From assembly GCA_002369175.1 (NCBI GenBank), contig DFES01000061.1, positions 1 through 6,147 of the forward strand: a stretch of DNA of 6,147 nucleotides, in the 5' to 3' direction. Positions 1-5,187 of this stretch are shown in pieces (position 1 is the stretch's first letter; every line of letters starts with the position of its first letter). The position numbers were made by a program, and so were the translations under genes. The DNA is from Selenomonadaceae bacterium UBA3796. Lineage in GTDB: Bacteria > Bacillota > Negativicutes > Selenomonadales > Selenomonadaceae. Under the pieces are notes generated by a model that was given only the letters and a program-made list of their open reading frames with translations, had not been told where the DNA came from and made no database searches.

Positions 1-242
1 CTCTTGGTATTGATCCCATCCACTTCGGTATCTTCATGATTTTCAACCTCTGCATTGGGACGATTACCCCGCCTGTTGGCACGACTCTTTTCGTTGGCGT
101 CAAGGTAGGCGGCGTGGATCTGGAGTCGGTGTTCAAGTGGCTCCTGCCCTTTTTCGCGGCGTTGATCGCTACGCTTTTGATCGTTACCTACGTTCCTCAG
201 CTTTCTTTGTGGCTCCCGGGTCTCATGGGATATGTGAAGTGA
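1..242 (+). CDS. dctM: TRAP transporter large membrane subunit DctM, C-terminal end (partial)
   Basis: This is the last 79 codons of a gene that begins upstream of the window; the reading frame starts at base 3 and stops with TGA at 240-242. The DctM subunit is the 12-helix cytoplasmic-membrane channel of TRAP transporters, driving uptake of organic acids with a sodium or proton gradient. The remaining protein shows the conserved DctM ending: a HFGIFMIFNLCIGTITPP segment with the Gly/Pro-rich turn TPPVGTTLFVG, a short amphipathic linker (VGGVDLESVFKW) and a final hydrophobic helix (LLPFFAALIATLLIVTYVP). There is no terminator before uxaB, which starts 26 bases downstream, so the transporter is probably co-transcribed with the uronate enzymes and may import galacturonate or glucuronate. 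The family assignment is firm. The substrate is inferred from context only. Confidence 0.9.
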   Translation, partial: LGIDPIHFGIFMIFNLCIGTITPPVGTTLFVGVKVGGVDLESVFKWLLPFFAALIATLLIVTYVPQLSLWLPGLMGYVK

Positions 243-251
243 TTTTTTGAC

Positions 252-259
252 GGAAAGGA
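252..259 (+). promoter_or_regulatory. Ribosome binding site of uxaB
   Basis: GGAAAGGA lies nine bases before the ATG at 269. A TTG at 260 in the same frame would directly abut this purine stretch with no spacer, so ATG 269 is the better start, giving a protein that begins MERLNYAVL. Confidence 0.7.
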
Positions 260-268
260 TTGTGTGAA

Positions 269-1756
269 ATGGAACGTTTGAATTATGCAGTGCTGGAAAA
301 AAGCGGTTATCAGGGGTACATTTTGAAGGAGGCACCGACGAAAGTGCTTCAGTTTGGCGAGGGGAACTTTCTCCGCGCTTTCGTAGACTATTATTTTGAT
401 GTGGTGAATGAAAAGACGGACTGGAAGGGCAAGATCGTCATGACTCAGCCCAGAAGCAAGGGGCGGGATGTGATCTTCAACGAGCAGGAAGGTCTTTACA
501 CCCTCTACATACGGGGCAATGACAAGGGGACGAAGGTAGATCAGCGACGGGTCATTTCCGCAGTGGAGAAATGCTACAATCCGGTGGATCATTTCGATGA
601 GCTGATGCGGGTGGTCTGCCTTGATTCGCTGGAATATATCACCAGCAACACAACAGAGGCCGGAATTGTGTACGACGGATCGGTGCGCTTTGATGACAAG
701 CCGCCGGCGACCTTTCCGGCAAAGCTCACGAAGCTGTTGTATGAACGCTTCAAGGCAGGGAAAAAGGGGATTGTGGTTCTGGCATGCGAGCTCATCGATG
801 CAAACGGGCGGGAGCTCAAGAAATGTGTTTTGCGGCACATAGATGACTGGGGGCTTGGAGAGGAATTCAAAAAATGGATCCAGGAGGAAAATACCTTCTG
901 TTCCACCCTGGTGGATCGTATCGTTCCGGGAGCCGTCCGGGATCCTGAGGAGTTGGAGAAGCTGAACCGGGCGAACGGCTATGAGGACAAGGTTATAGAT
1001 GTAGGGGAAGTATTCAGCGTTTGGTACATTGAGGGAGATCAGTCGTTGGAGGACAGGATGCCCTTCAAGAAAGCAGGCCTCAATGTTCATGTCGTCCCCG
1101 ACATCGCGCCTTACAAGAAGCGGAAAGTCCGTATTCTGAATGGGGCTCATACCGGATTTTCTCTTGGGGCTTATCTGGCAGGCAAGGACATTGTACGGGA
1201 TTGCATGGAGGACGACGCTGTATGCGGCTTTATGAATCGCATGCTGTACAATGAGATCATACCCATCCTGCCGCTTCCTGAAGAGGACTGCAAGGAATTC
1301 GCAGCAAGCGTGAAGGATCGTTTTGACAACCCCTTTATTGACCATCAGCTTCTGAGTATCTCACTGAACTCTACGGCCAAGTGGAAAGCCAGGAATATGC
1401 CATCCTTGCTGGAATATGTTGAGAAATTCGGCAAGCTGCCCGAGTGCCTTGTTATGACACTGGCTGCGTACATTGCCTTTTACAGCACGGGCATCAAGGA
1501 AAGGACGAAGGATAGCCTTGTATGCGTGCGTCCGAAGGGCGATGAATATAAAGTGCAGGATGATGAATGGGTGCTGGACTTCTACTATGAGAGAAAGGAT
1601 ATTTCCGATGCAACCCTGGTGCGGGATGTGCTTTCCAATACCCGTATGTGGGATGAGGATCTGACGAAGGTGGCGGGACTGGAACAACAGGTGTTGGCAG
1701 ATCTCGATCTGATTCGGCAGAAGGGTGCGGCAGCGGCTTTTGCATCGTGCAAGTGA
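269..1756 (+). CDS. uxaB: Tagaturonate reductase (altronate oxidoreductase) UxaB
   Basis: This 495-residue protein reduces D-tagaturonate to D-altronate with NADH in the cytoplasm, the second step of galacturonate breakdown. It belongs to the polyol-specific long-chain dehydrogenase (mannitol dehydrogenase) family. The N-terminal Rossmann entry VLQFGEGNFLRAF is visible, with Gly30 and Gly32 and the NFxRA continuation typical of the family. The family catalytic signature K-x4-N-x2-H is present as KVRILNGAH, giving Lys286, Asn291 and His294. The length agrees with uronate-type members. It follows dctM by 26 bases, and its stop overlaps the ribosome binding site of uxaA. Fructuronate reductase (UxuB) and mannitol dehydrogenase are relatives. 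Co-location with uxaA and uxaC, and the QFGEGNFLRAF form of the nucleotide motif, favour UxaB. No frameshift or missing catalytic residue is seen. Confidence 0.93.
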   Translation: MERLNYAVLEKSGYQGYILKEAPTKVLQFGEGNFLRAFVDYYFDVVNEKTDWKGKIVMTQPRSKGRDVIFNEQEGLYTLYIRGNDKGTKVDQRRVISAVEKCYNPVDHFDELMRVVCLDSLEYITSNTTEAGIVYDGSVRFDDKPPATFPAKLTKLLYERFKAGKKGIVVLACELIDANGRELKKCVLRHIDDWGLGEEFKKWIQEENTFCSTLVDRIVPGAVRDPEELEKLNRANGYEDKVIDVGEVFSVWYIEGDQSLEDRMPFKKAGLNVHVVPDIAPYKKRKVRILNGAHTGFSLGAYLAGKDIVRDCMEDDAVCGFMNRMLYNEIIPILPLPEEDCKEFAASVKDRFDNPFIDHQLLSISLNSTAKWKARNMPSLLEYVEKFGKLPECLVMTLAAYIAFYSTGIKERTKDSLVCVRPKGDEYKVQDDEWVLDFYYERKDISDATLVRDVLSNTRMWDEDLTKVAGLEQQVLADLDLIRQKGAAAAFASCK

Positions 1757-1759
1757 GGG
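1755..1759 (+). promoter_or_regulatory. Ribosome binding site of uxaA, overlapping the uxaB stop
   Basis: GAGGG overlaps the last two bases of the uxaB TGA (1754-1756) and sits five bases before the ATG at 1765. This supports ATG 1765 over the in-frame GTG at 1747, which lies inside the uxaB end. The arrangement suggests that ribosomes finishing uxaB help to start uxaA. Confidence 0.7.
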
Positions 1760-1764
1760 TAATC

Positions 1765-3252
1765 ATGAATAACAAAATGGCGATCCGCATTGCGGACAAG
1801 GATAATGTGGCTGTGGCTCTGCAGCCTGTCATGGAGGGAGAGACCCTGGATATCGGCGGCAGGAAGGCTGTTGCGCTTCAGGATGTTCCCCAGGGGCATA
1901 AGATTGCGTTGGCGGATATCTCCCGTGATGCGTATGTGGTAAAGTATGGTTTCCCCATCGGACATGCCACGGAGGACATCAAGGCCGGGGCTTGGGTGCA
2001 TACCCACAATATGAAGACGAACCTCAAAGGAGAGGTGGAGTACAGTTACGAACCCTGCTGGCAGGAACTGCCGTCTCTTCCCGTCAGGACCTTTAAAGGG
2101 TATCTCCGGCAGGACGGCAGAGCCGGCACGAGAAACGAGATTTGGATCATTCCTACGGTGGGCTGCGTCAATGATGTAGCCAAAAGGCTTGCCTCTGCCA
2201 ATCAGGATCTCGTGGAGAAGAATGTAGACGGACTGCATGCCTTCGAGCATCCCTTTGGCTGCAGTCAAACAGGGGCGGATCATGCACAGACAAAGAAACT
2301 GCTTGCGGCATTGGTACGTCATCCAAATGCGGGAGCCGTACTGGTGGTGAGCCTTGGCTGTGAGAACTGCACCCATGAGCAGTTTTTGGAGGAATTGGGA
2401 GAGTATGACAGCAACAGGGTGAAGTTCCTCACCTGTCAGCACGTAGAGGATGAACTGGCAGAGGGACGTAAGCTGTTGGAGGAGTTGGCCGGCTTTGCGC
2501 AGAGGTCTGTCAGGGCTGAAATCGGTGTCGATCACTTGTTGGTTGGGTTGAAGTGCGGCGCCTCAGATGGACTTTCGGGTATCACGGCGAATCCCGCCGT
2601 GGGAAGGTTCAGCGACTTGCTCATAAGACAGGGGGGCAGCACCATCCTTACCGAGGTGCCGGAGATGTTCGGAGCCGAGGGAATGCTCATGGGACGCTGC
2701 CGTACCAAGGAAGTCTTCTCGAAGGCGGAGAGGATGCTGAACGGCTTCAAGGATTACTTCATTTCCCATCACGAAGTAGTCTACGACAATCCAAGTCCGG
2801 GAAATAAGCAGGGCGGAATCACCACCTTGGAGGATAAGAGCTGCGGCTGCGTCCAGAAGGGAGGCACCGCTCCCATAGAGGATGTGATAGGCTATGCGGA
2901 ACCTGCCAAGGTAAAGGGACTGACGCTGCTCTACGGCCCGGGGAACGATCTGGTTTCGAGCACAGCGTTGACAGCGGCAGGCGCAGGGCTCATCCTCTTC
3001 ACCACAGGACGGGGAACTCCTTTCGGCGCACCGGTGCCGACCATAAAGATTGCCACCAATACGCAGCTTGCGAAACGCAAGGGGAACTGGATTGATTTCA
3101 ATGCAGGTTCCATTGCGCAAGGGGAATCTCTGGAGGATGCGGGAGAAAGACTTCTTTCCTACGTGCTTGAAGTTGCTTCCGGAAAACAGACAAACAACGA
3201 AAAGAATGGTTTCCGGCAGATTTCCATATTCAAAGATGGCGTTGTGCTTTGA
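1765..3252 (+). CDS. uxaA: Altronate dehydratase UxaA
   Basis: This cytoplasmic enzyme removes water from D-altronate to give 2-keto-3-deoxygluconate, the third step of the galacturonate branch. The 495 residues match the usual UxaA length. Residues about 6-90 form the SAF-type N-terminal domain (GHKIALADI, KYGFPIGHAT, then WVHTHN with His79 and His81). A linker leads to the GarD/UxaA catalytic region, which opens with GYLRQDGRAGTRNEIWIIP at 112-130 followed by TVGCVN (Cys134). Further family motifs are HPFGCSQ (Cys166), GCENC (Cys199, Cys202), KCGASDGLSG (Cys264), SCGCVQKGG (Cys360, Cys362) and TTGRGTPFG (Arg416). The family is metal dependent (iron or manganese in E. coli), fitting the conserved His and Cys residues. 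It lies between uxaB (8 bases) and uxaC (27 bases). Galactarate or related sugar-acid dehydratases share this fold, but the neighbours make altronate the clear choice. Confidence 0.95.
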   Translation: MNNKMAIRIADKDNVAVALQPVMEGETLDIGGRKAVALQDVPQGHKIALADISRDAYVVKYGFPIGHATEDIKAGAWVHTHNMKTNLKGEVEYSYEPCWQELPSLPVRTFKGYLRQDGRAGTRNEIWIIPTVGCVNDVAKRLASANQDLVEKNVDGLHAFEHPFGCSQTGADHAQTKKLLAALVRHPNAGAVLVVSLGCENCTHEQFLEELGEYDSNRVKFLTCQHVEDELAEGRKLLEELAGFAQRSVRAEIGVDHLLVGLKCGASDGLSGITANPAVGRFSDLLIRQGGSTILTEVPEMFGAEGMLMGRCRTKEVFSKAERMLNGFKDYFISHHEVVYDNPSPGNKQGGITTLEDKSCGCVQKGGTAPIEDVIGYAEPAKVKGLTLLYGPGNDLVSSTALTAAGAGLILFTTGRGTPFGAPVPTIKIATNTQLAKRKGNWIDFNAGSIAQGESLEDAGERLLSYVLEVASGKQTNNEKNGFRQISIFKDGVVL

Positions 3253-3264
3253 TTAGCTATATAT

Positions 3265-3278
3265 GGAGGGTACAGGAG
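3265..3278 (+). promoter_or_regulatory. Ribosome binding region of uxaC
   Basis: GGAGGG at 3265-3270 stands nine bases before the ATG at 3280. A second AGGAG at 3274-3278 is too close to the start to work well, so the first is probably used. This is the strongest ribosome binding site of the operon. Confidence 0.6.
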
Positions 3279-3279
3279 A

Positions 3280-4722
3280 ATGAAAAAATTTATGGATGAC
3301 AGCTTCATGCTGCAGAGTGAGACGGCTCAAAGGCTTTATGAGAGCTATGCGAAGGATCTTCCCTTGGTGGACTACCACTGCCATATCTCTCCGCAGGAGA
3401 TTTATGAGGATAGGCGTTTCGACAACATCGCTCAGATCTGGCTGGGGGGACGGAATCCCGACGGGTCTTATTTCGGAGATCACTACAAATGGCGGGTCAT
3501 GCGTACCAACGGGGTACCGGAGGATATGATAACGGGAGGCGCGGATCCCTATGAGAAGTTTGCCGCCTTCACTCGCTCTTTGGAAATGGCCATTGGAAAC
3601 CCCATGTATCACTGGTGCAATCTGGAACTCCATAAATATTTCGGCGTCAAGGAGCCTCTTACAGAGGATAATATGAAAGAGGTGTGGGACAAGGCCAATG
3701 ATATGCTGCAGCATGATCCCAATATGAGTGTGCGCGGAATTATCCGTCAGTCCAAGGTTGCCTACATCGGAACCACGGACGATCCGGTGGATTCTCTGGA
3801 ATGGCATGGGAAGATTGCTCAGGATTCCTCCATCGATTTCATGGTGCGTCCTTCCTTCCGTCCGGACAAGGCTGTCAATATCAACAAGAAGGGCTTCAAG
3901 GAATATATCGCCGCATTGGCTGCCAGTGTAGGGAAGAAGTCCCTGGACAGCGTTCAGGATGTGATGGAGGCATTGTCGGAGCGTATCGCTCACTTCAAGA
4001 AGCATGGCTGCCGTGCCAGCGATCACGGGCTGGACTATGTGATGTTCCGTCCGGCATCCATGGAAGAGGTCAATGAGGTTTACCAAAAGGCGCTTTCCGG
4101 CGGAGCCATTACCACGGAGGAGGCTGAGGCATACCAGACGGCAGTATTGCTCCACCTCGCAAAGGAATACCACAAGAACGACATTGTCATGGAGATCCAC
4201 TATTCCTGCAGCCGTGACAATAACGAGAAGATGTTTGAGCTGGAAGGGCCTGATACAGGTTTTGATATGATCGCTCAGACCACCTGCATAGGCAATCTGG
4301 CGAAGTTCATGAGCGAGCTGTATAAGACCGGCGAGCTTCCGAAGACCATCCTGTTCTCCCTTGACAGCACGGATTTTGACCGCATTGGGACTCTGATGGG
4401 ATGCTTCCAGGGGACTGAGGCGCCGGGGAAGATCCAGATGGGTTCTGCCTGGTGGTTCCTTGATACAAAGGATGGCATGGAGAAGCAGATGCGTTCTCTG
4501 GCAAGGCTTTCCTTGTTGGGCAACTTTGTCGGCATGCTGACGGATTCCCGTTCCTTCCTTTCCTACACTCGCCATGACTATTTCCGCCGCATTCTCTGCA
4601 ACCTGATCGGTGAGTGGGTGGAACTGGGGCAGTATCCGGCCAATGAGAAGTCCCTGCAGAAGATCGTGGAGGGTATTTGCTACAAGAATGCGGTTCGCTA
4701 TTTCGGAATCGAAAAAAAGTAA
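3280..4722 (+). CDS. uxaC: Glucuronate/galacturonate isomerase (uronate isomerase) UxaC
   Basis: This enzyme interconverts D-galacturonate and D-tagaturonate, and D-glucuronate and D-fructuronate, the first committed step after uptake. It has 480 residues, about ten more than E. coli UxaC. It belongs to the amidohydrolase superfamily of metal-dependent TIM barrels. The first-strand metal motif HxH appears as VDYHCHISP (His33, His35). His307 in MEIHYSCSRDNN fits the position of a further metal or substrate ligand. The signature TDSRSFLSYTRHDYFRR near the C-terminus supplies the probable catalytic aspartate, Asp422. Other family blocks are GPDTGFD, GKIQMGSAWWF and DGMEKQMRSLARLSLLG. Two stretches differ from the usual form as I recall it: HYSCSRDNN instead of HIGALRNNN, and SLDSTDFDRIG where others have SLNPNDN. 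Activity is still expected because the core metal residues remain. It is the last gene of the operon and is followed by a terminator. Confidence 0.93.
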   Translation: MKKFMDDSFMLQSETAQRLYESYAKDLPLVDYHCHISPQEIYEDRRFDNIAQIWLGGRNPDGSYFGDHYKWRVMRTNGVPEDMITGGADPYEKFAAFTRSLEMAIGNPMYHWCNLELHKYFGVKEPLTEDNMKEVWDKANDMLQHDPNMSVRGIIRQSKVAYIGTTDDPVDSLEWHGKIAQDSSIDFMVRPSFRPDKAVNINKKGFKEYIAALAASVGKKSLDSVQDVMEALSERIAHFKKHGCRASDHGLDYVMFRPASMEEVNEVYQKALSGGAITTEEAEAYQTAVLLHLAKEYHKNDIVMEIHYSCSRDNNEKMFELEGPDTGFDMIAQTTCIGNLAKFMSELYKTGELPKTILFSLDSTDFDRIGTLMGCFQGTEAPGKIQMGSAWWFLDTKDGMEKQMRSLARLSLLGNFVGMLTDSRSFLSYTRHDYFRRILCNLIGEWVELGQYPANEKSLQKIVEGICYKNAVRYFGIEKK

Positions 4723-4736
4723 GAGACTTCGCCAAT

Positions 4737-4760
4737 CTCAAGCGTTCCTTACGCGCTGAG
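4737..4760 (+). other. Hairpin in the uxaC 3' untranslated region
   Basis: CTCAAGCG (4737-4744) pairs with CGCTGAG (4754-4760) over seven base pairs with one bulged A and a nine-base loop. No T tract follows, so it is not a terminator by itself. It sits 14 bases after the uxaC stop and just before the real terminator. It could protect the 3' end of the transcript or be chance. Confidence 0.3.
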
Positions 4761-4771
4761 CCTGATTATGT

Positions 4772-4799
4772 GAGCAGCCTTTGTGCTGCTCTTTCTTTT
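4772..4799 (+). terminator. Intrinsic terminator of the uxa operon
   Basis: GAGCAGC (4772-4778) and GCTGCTC (4785-4791) form a perfect 7-bp stem with a six-base loop, immediately followed by TTTCTTTT (4792-4799). It lies 49 bases after the uxaC stop and marks the 3' end of the dctM-uxaB-uxaA-uxaC transcript. Confidence 0.85.
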
Positions 4800-4850
4800 G
4801 CTTGTCCTTTTTCTTTTCGCGTGTATTTTCACAAGGAGGGGGGAAATAAT

Positions 4851-4874
4851 ACACAATCATAAAATAAGTTGTGT
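4851..4874. repeat. Inverted repeat ACACAA / TTGTGT
   Basis: ACACAA (4851-4856) is the exact reverse complement of TTGTGT (4869-4874), with a 12-base AT-rich spacer. The right arm is also part of the closing stem of the predicted RNA at 4869-5008. It could be a regulator binding site controlling that transcript. In AT-rich DNA, six-base arms can also arise by chance. Confidence 0.25.
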
Positions 4875-5008
4875 TTAAGATATTTATAACGAGGCAGCAG
4901 CTGTCTCCCGCTTCCGCAAGTGGGGGTGCAACCTCCCAGAACAGGCGGTGAGTATATACCGAAAGGTTGTATGTCTCCGGTGTTATGACGGATAAACACA
5001 ATTTTTTT
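4869..5008 (+). ncRNA. Candidate structured RNA of unknown family
   Basis: This non-coding stretch has layered complementarity. TTGTGTTTA (4869-4877) pairs perfectly with TAAACACAA (4993-5001), and ATAAC (4886-4890) pairs with GTTAT (4982-4986) inside it. CTCCCGCTT (4905-4913) pairs with AAGTGGGGG (4918-4926) over nine pairs, two of them G-U, around a CCGC loop. ACC-GAAA-GGT (4958-4967) makes a GNRA tetraloop hairpin whose stem extends to about 4952-4974 with one bulged T. Seven Ts (5002-5008) follow the closing stem directly, as at the 3' end of a terminated RNA. A weaker local hairpin, GTGTT (4980-4984) with AACAC (4995-4999), competes for the same 3' strand, which would allow a switch. It could be an independent small RNA (6S-like rod) or a leader attenuator for dctP. 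I found no known riboswitch core and no convincing promoter directly upstream. The strand is chosen from the T tract. Confidence 0.45.
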
Positions 5009-5056
5009 CCGGTGAAACTTACAATAAATAATGGAAAAACACAAACAAAACTATGA

Positions 5057-5070
5057 TGAAAACATTTACA
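5057..5070. promoter_or_regulatory. cre-like / LacI-family operator
   Basis: TGAAAACATTTACA fits the Bacillus catabolite-responsive element consensus TGWAANCGNTNWCA at every defined position except the central G, which is A. Its last six bases are the -35 box of the dctP promoter, a position where a bound CcpA or LacI-type repressor would block RNA polymerase. Uronate regulators of Firmicutes (KdgR, ExuR) are LacI-family proteins, so the binder could be specific to the pathway rather than CcpA. The identity of the binder is an inference. Confidence 0.5.
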
Positions 5071-5093
5071 ATAGGGATGAATACGAATAGAAT
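5065..5093 (+). promoter_or_regulatory. Sigma-70-type promoter for dctP
   Basis: The -35 box TTTACA (5065-5070) and the -10 box TAGAAT (5088-5093) are separated by the optimal 17 bases, and each matches the consensus at five of six positions. Transcription would start near 5100, leaving a leader of about 80 bases before dctP. It lies downstream of the T tract of the candidate RNA, so dctP can be transcribed independently of it. Confidence 0.65.
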
Positions 5094-5123
5094 AATATAC
5101 AACAAGTGAAGGCTCTGGGGGTC

Positions 5124-5129
5124 AAGGAG
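5124..5129 (+). promoter_or_regulatory. Ribosome binding site for the small leader ORF
   Basis: AAGGAG lies ten bases before the ATG at 5140. It is too far from dctP (51 bases) to serve that gene directly, and is a closer match to the anti-Shine-Dalgarno sequence than the site in front of dctP. Confidence 0.4.
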
Positions 5130-5139
5130 TTGGAATTGT

Positions 5140-5187
5140 ATGGGTAATGTGTGGAATGATGAGGGAAGAGGGTTGTTACAATGTTAA
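5140..5187 (+). CDS. Possible 15-residue leader peptide overlapping the dctP start
   Basis: A short reading frame runs from ATG 5140 to TAA 5185-5187 and encodes MGNVWNDEGRGLLQC. It has its own AAGGAG site, begins about 40 bases after the predicted transcription start, and ends seven bases inside dctP in a different frame (the dctP ATG is at 5181-5183). The dctP ribosome binding site lies within it, so translating this ORF could open or block dctP initiation. The peptide shows no run of one amino acid that would suggest classical attenuation. It may be chance; conservation in relatives would decide. Confidence 0.3.
   Translation: MGNVWNDEGRGLLQC
5167..5172 (+). promoter_or_regulatory. Ribosome binding site of dctP
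   Basis: AGAGGG lies eight bases before the ATG at 5181, with a second GAGGG at 5161-5165. This fixes the dctP start, which also gives a proper lipoprotein signal peptide. Confidence 0.6.

Noticed and set aside
197..1345. 382-codon open frame on the minus strand opposite uxaB
   Set aside because: It is antisense to the well-supported uxaB, its translation has no recognisable motif, and it runs across the dctM-uxaB junction.
1585..2535. 316-codon open frame on the minus strand across the uxaB/uxaA junction
   Set aside because: It spans two real genes on the other strand and shows no protein family features.
3253..4575. 440-codon open frame on the minus strand opposite uxaC
   Set aside because: It lies wholly antisense to a clear family member with intact motifs, has no recognisable domain, and follows from the codon bias of uxaC.
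4831..4843. Strong GGAGGGGGG Shine-Dalgarno-like run in the intergenic gap
   Set aside because: No reading frame of useful length starts at a suitable distance on the + strand, so it is not evidence of a gene.
4895..4925. Possible cobalamin riboswitch, because of AGCTGTCTCCCGC
   Set aside because: The B12-box-like piece comes before, not after, the GTGCAA-type segment, and the rest of the aptamer is absent.
4921..4952. Possible FMN riboswitch, because of GGGTGCAACCTCCC followed by GGCGGTGAG
   Set aside because: This resembles one FMN-aptamer segment, but the other conserved arms and their order are missing and there is no riboflavin gene nearby.
4829..5044. Minus-strand open frames of 71-87 codons in the uxaC-dctP gap
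   Set aside because: They are low-complexity, without convincing ribosome binding sites, and overlap the terminator and RNA-like structure. The composition does not look coding.
5018..5057. Alternative promoter CTTACA with TATGAT
   Set aside because: The boxes are 28 bases apart, far too long, and a better promoter with a 17-base spacer lies just downstream.
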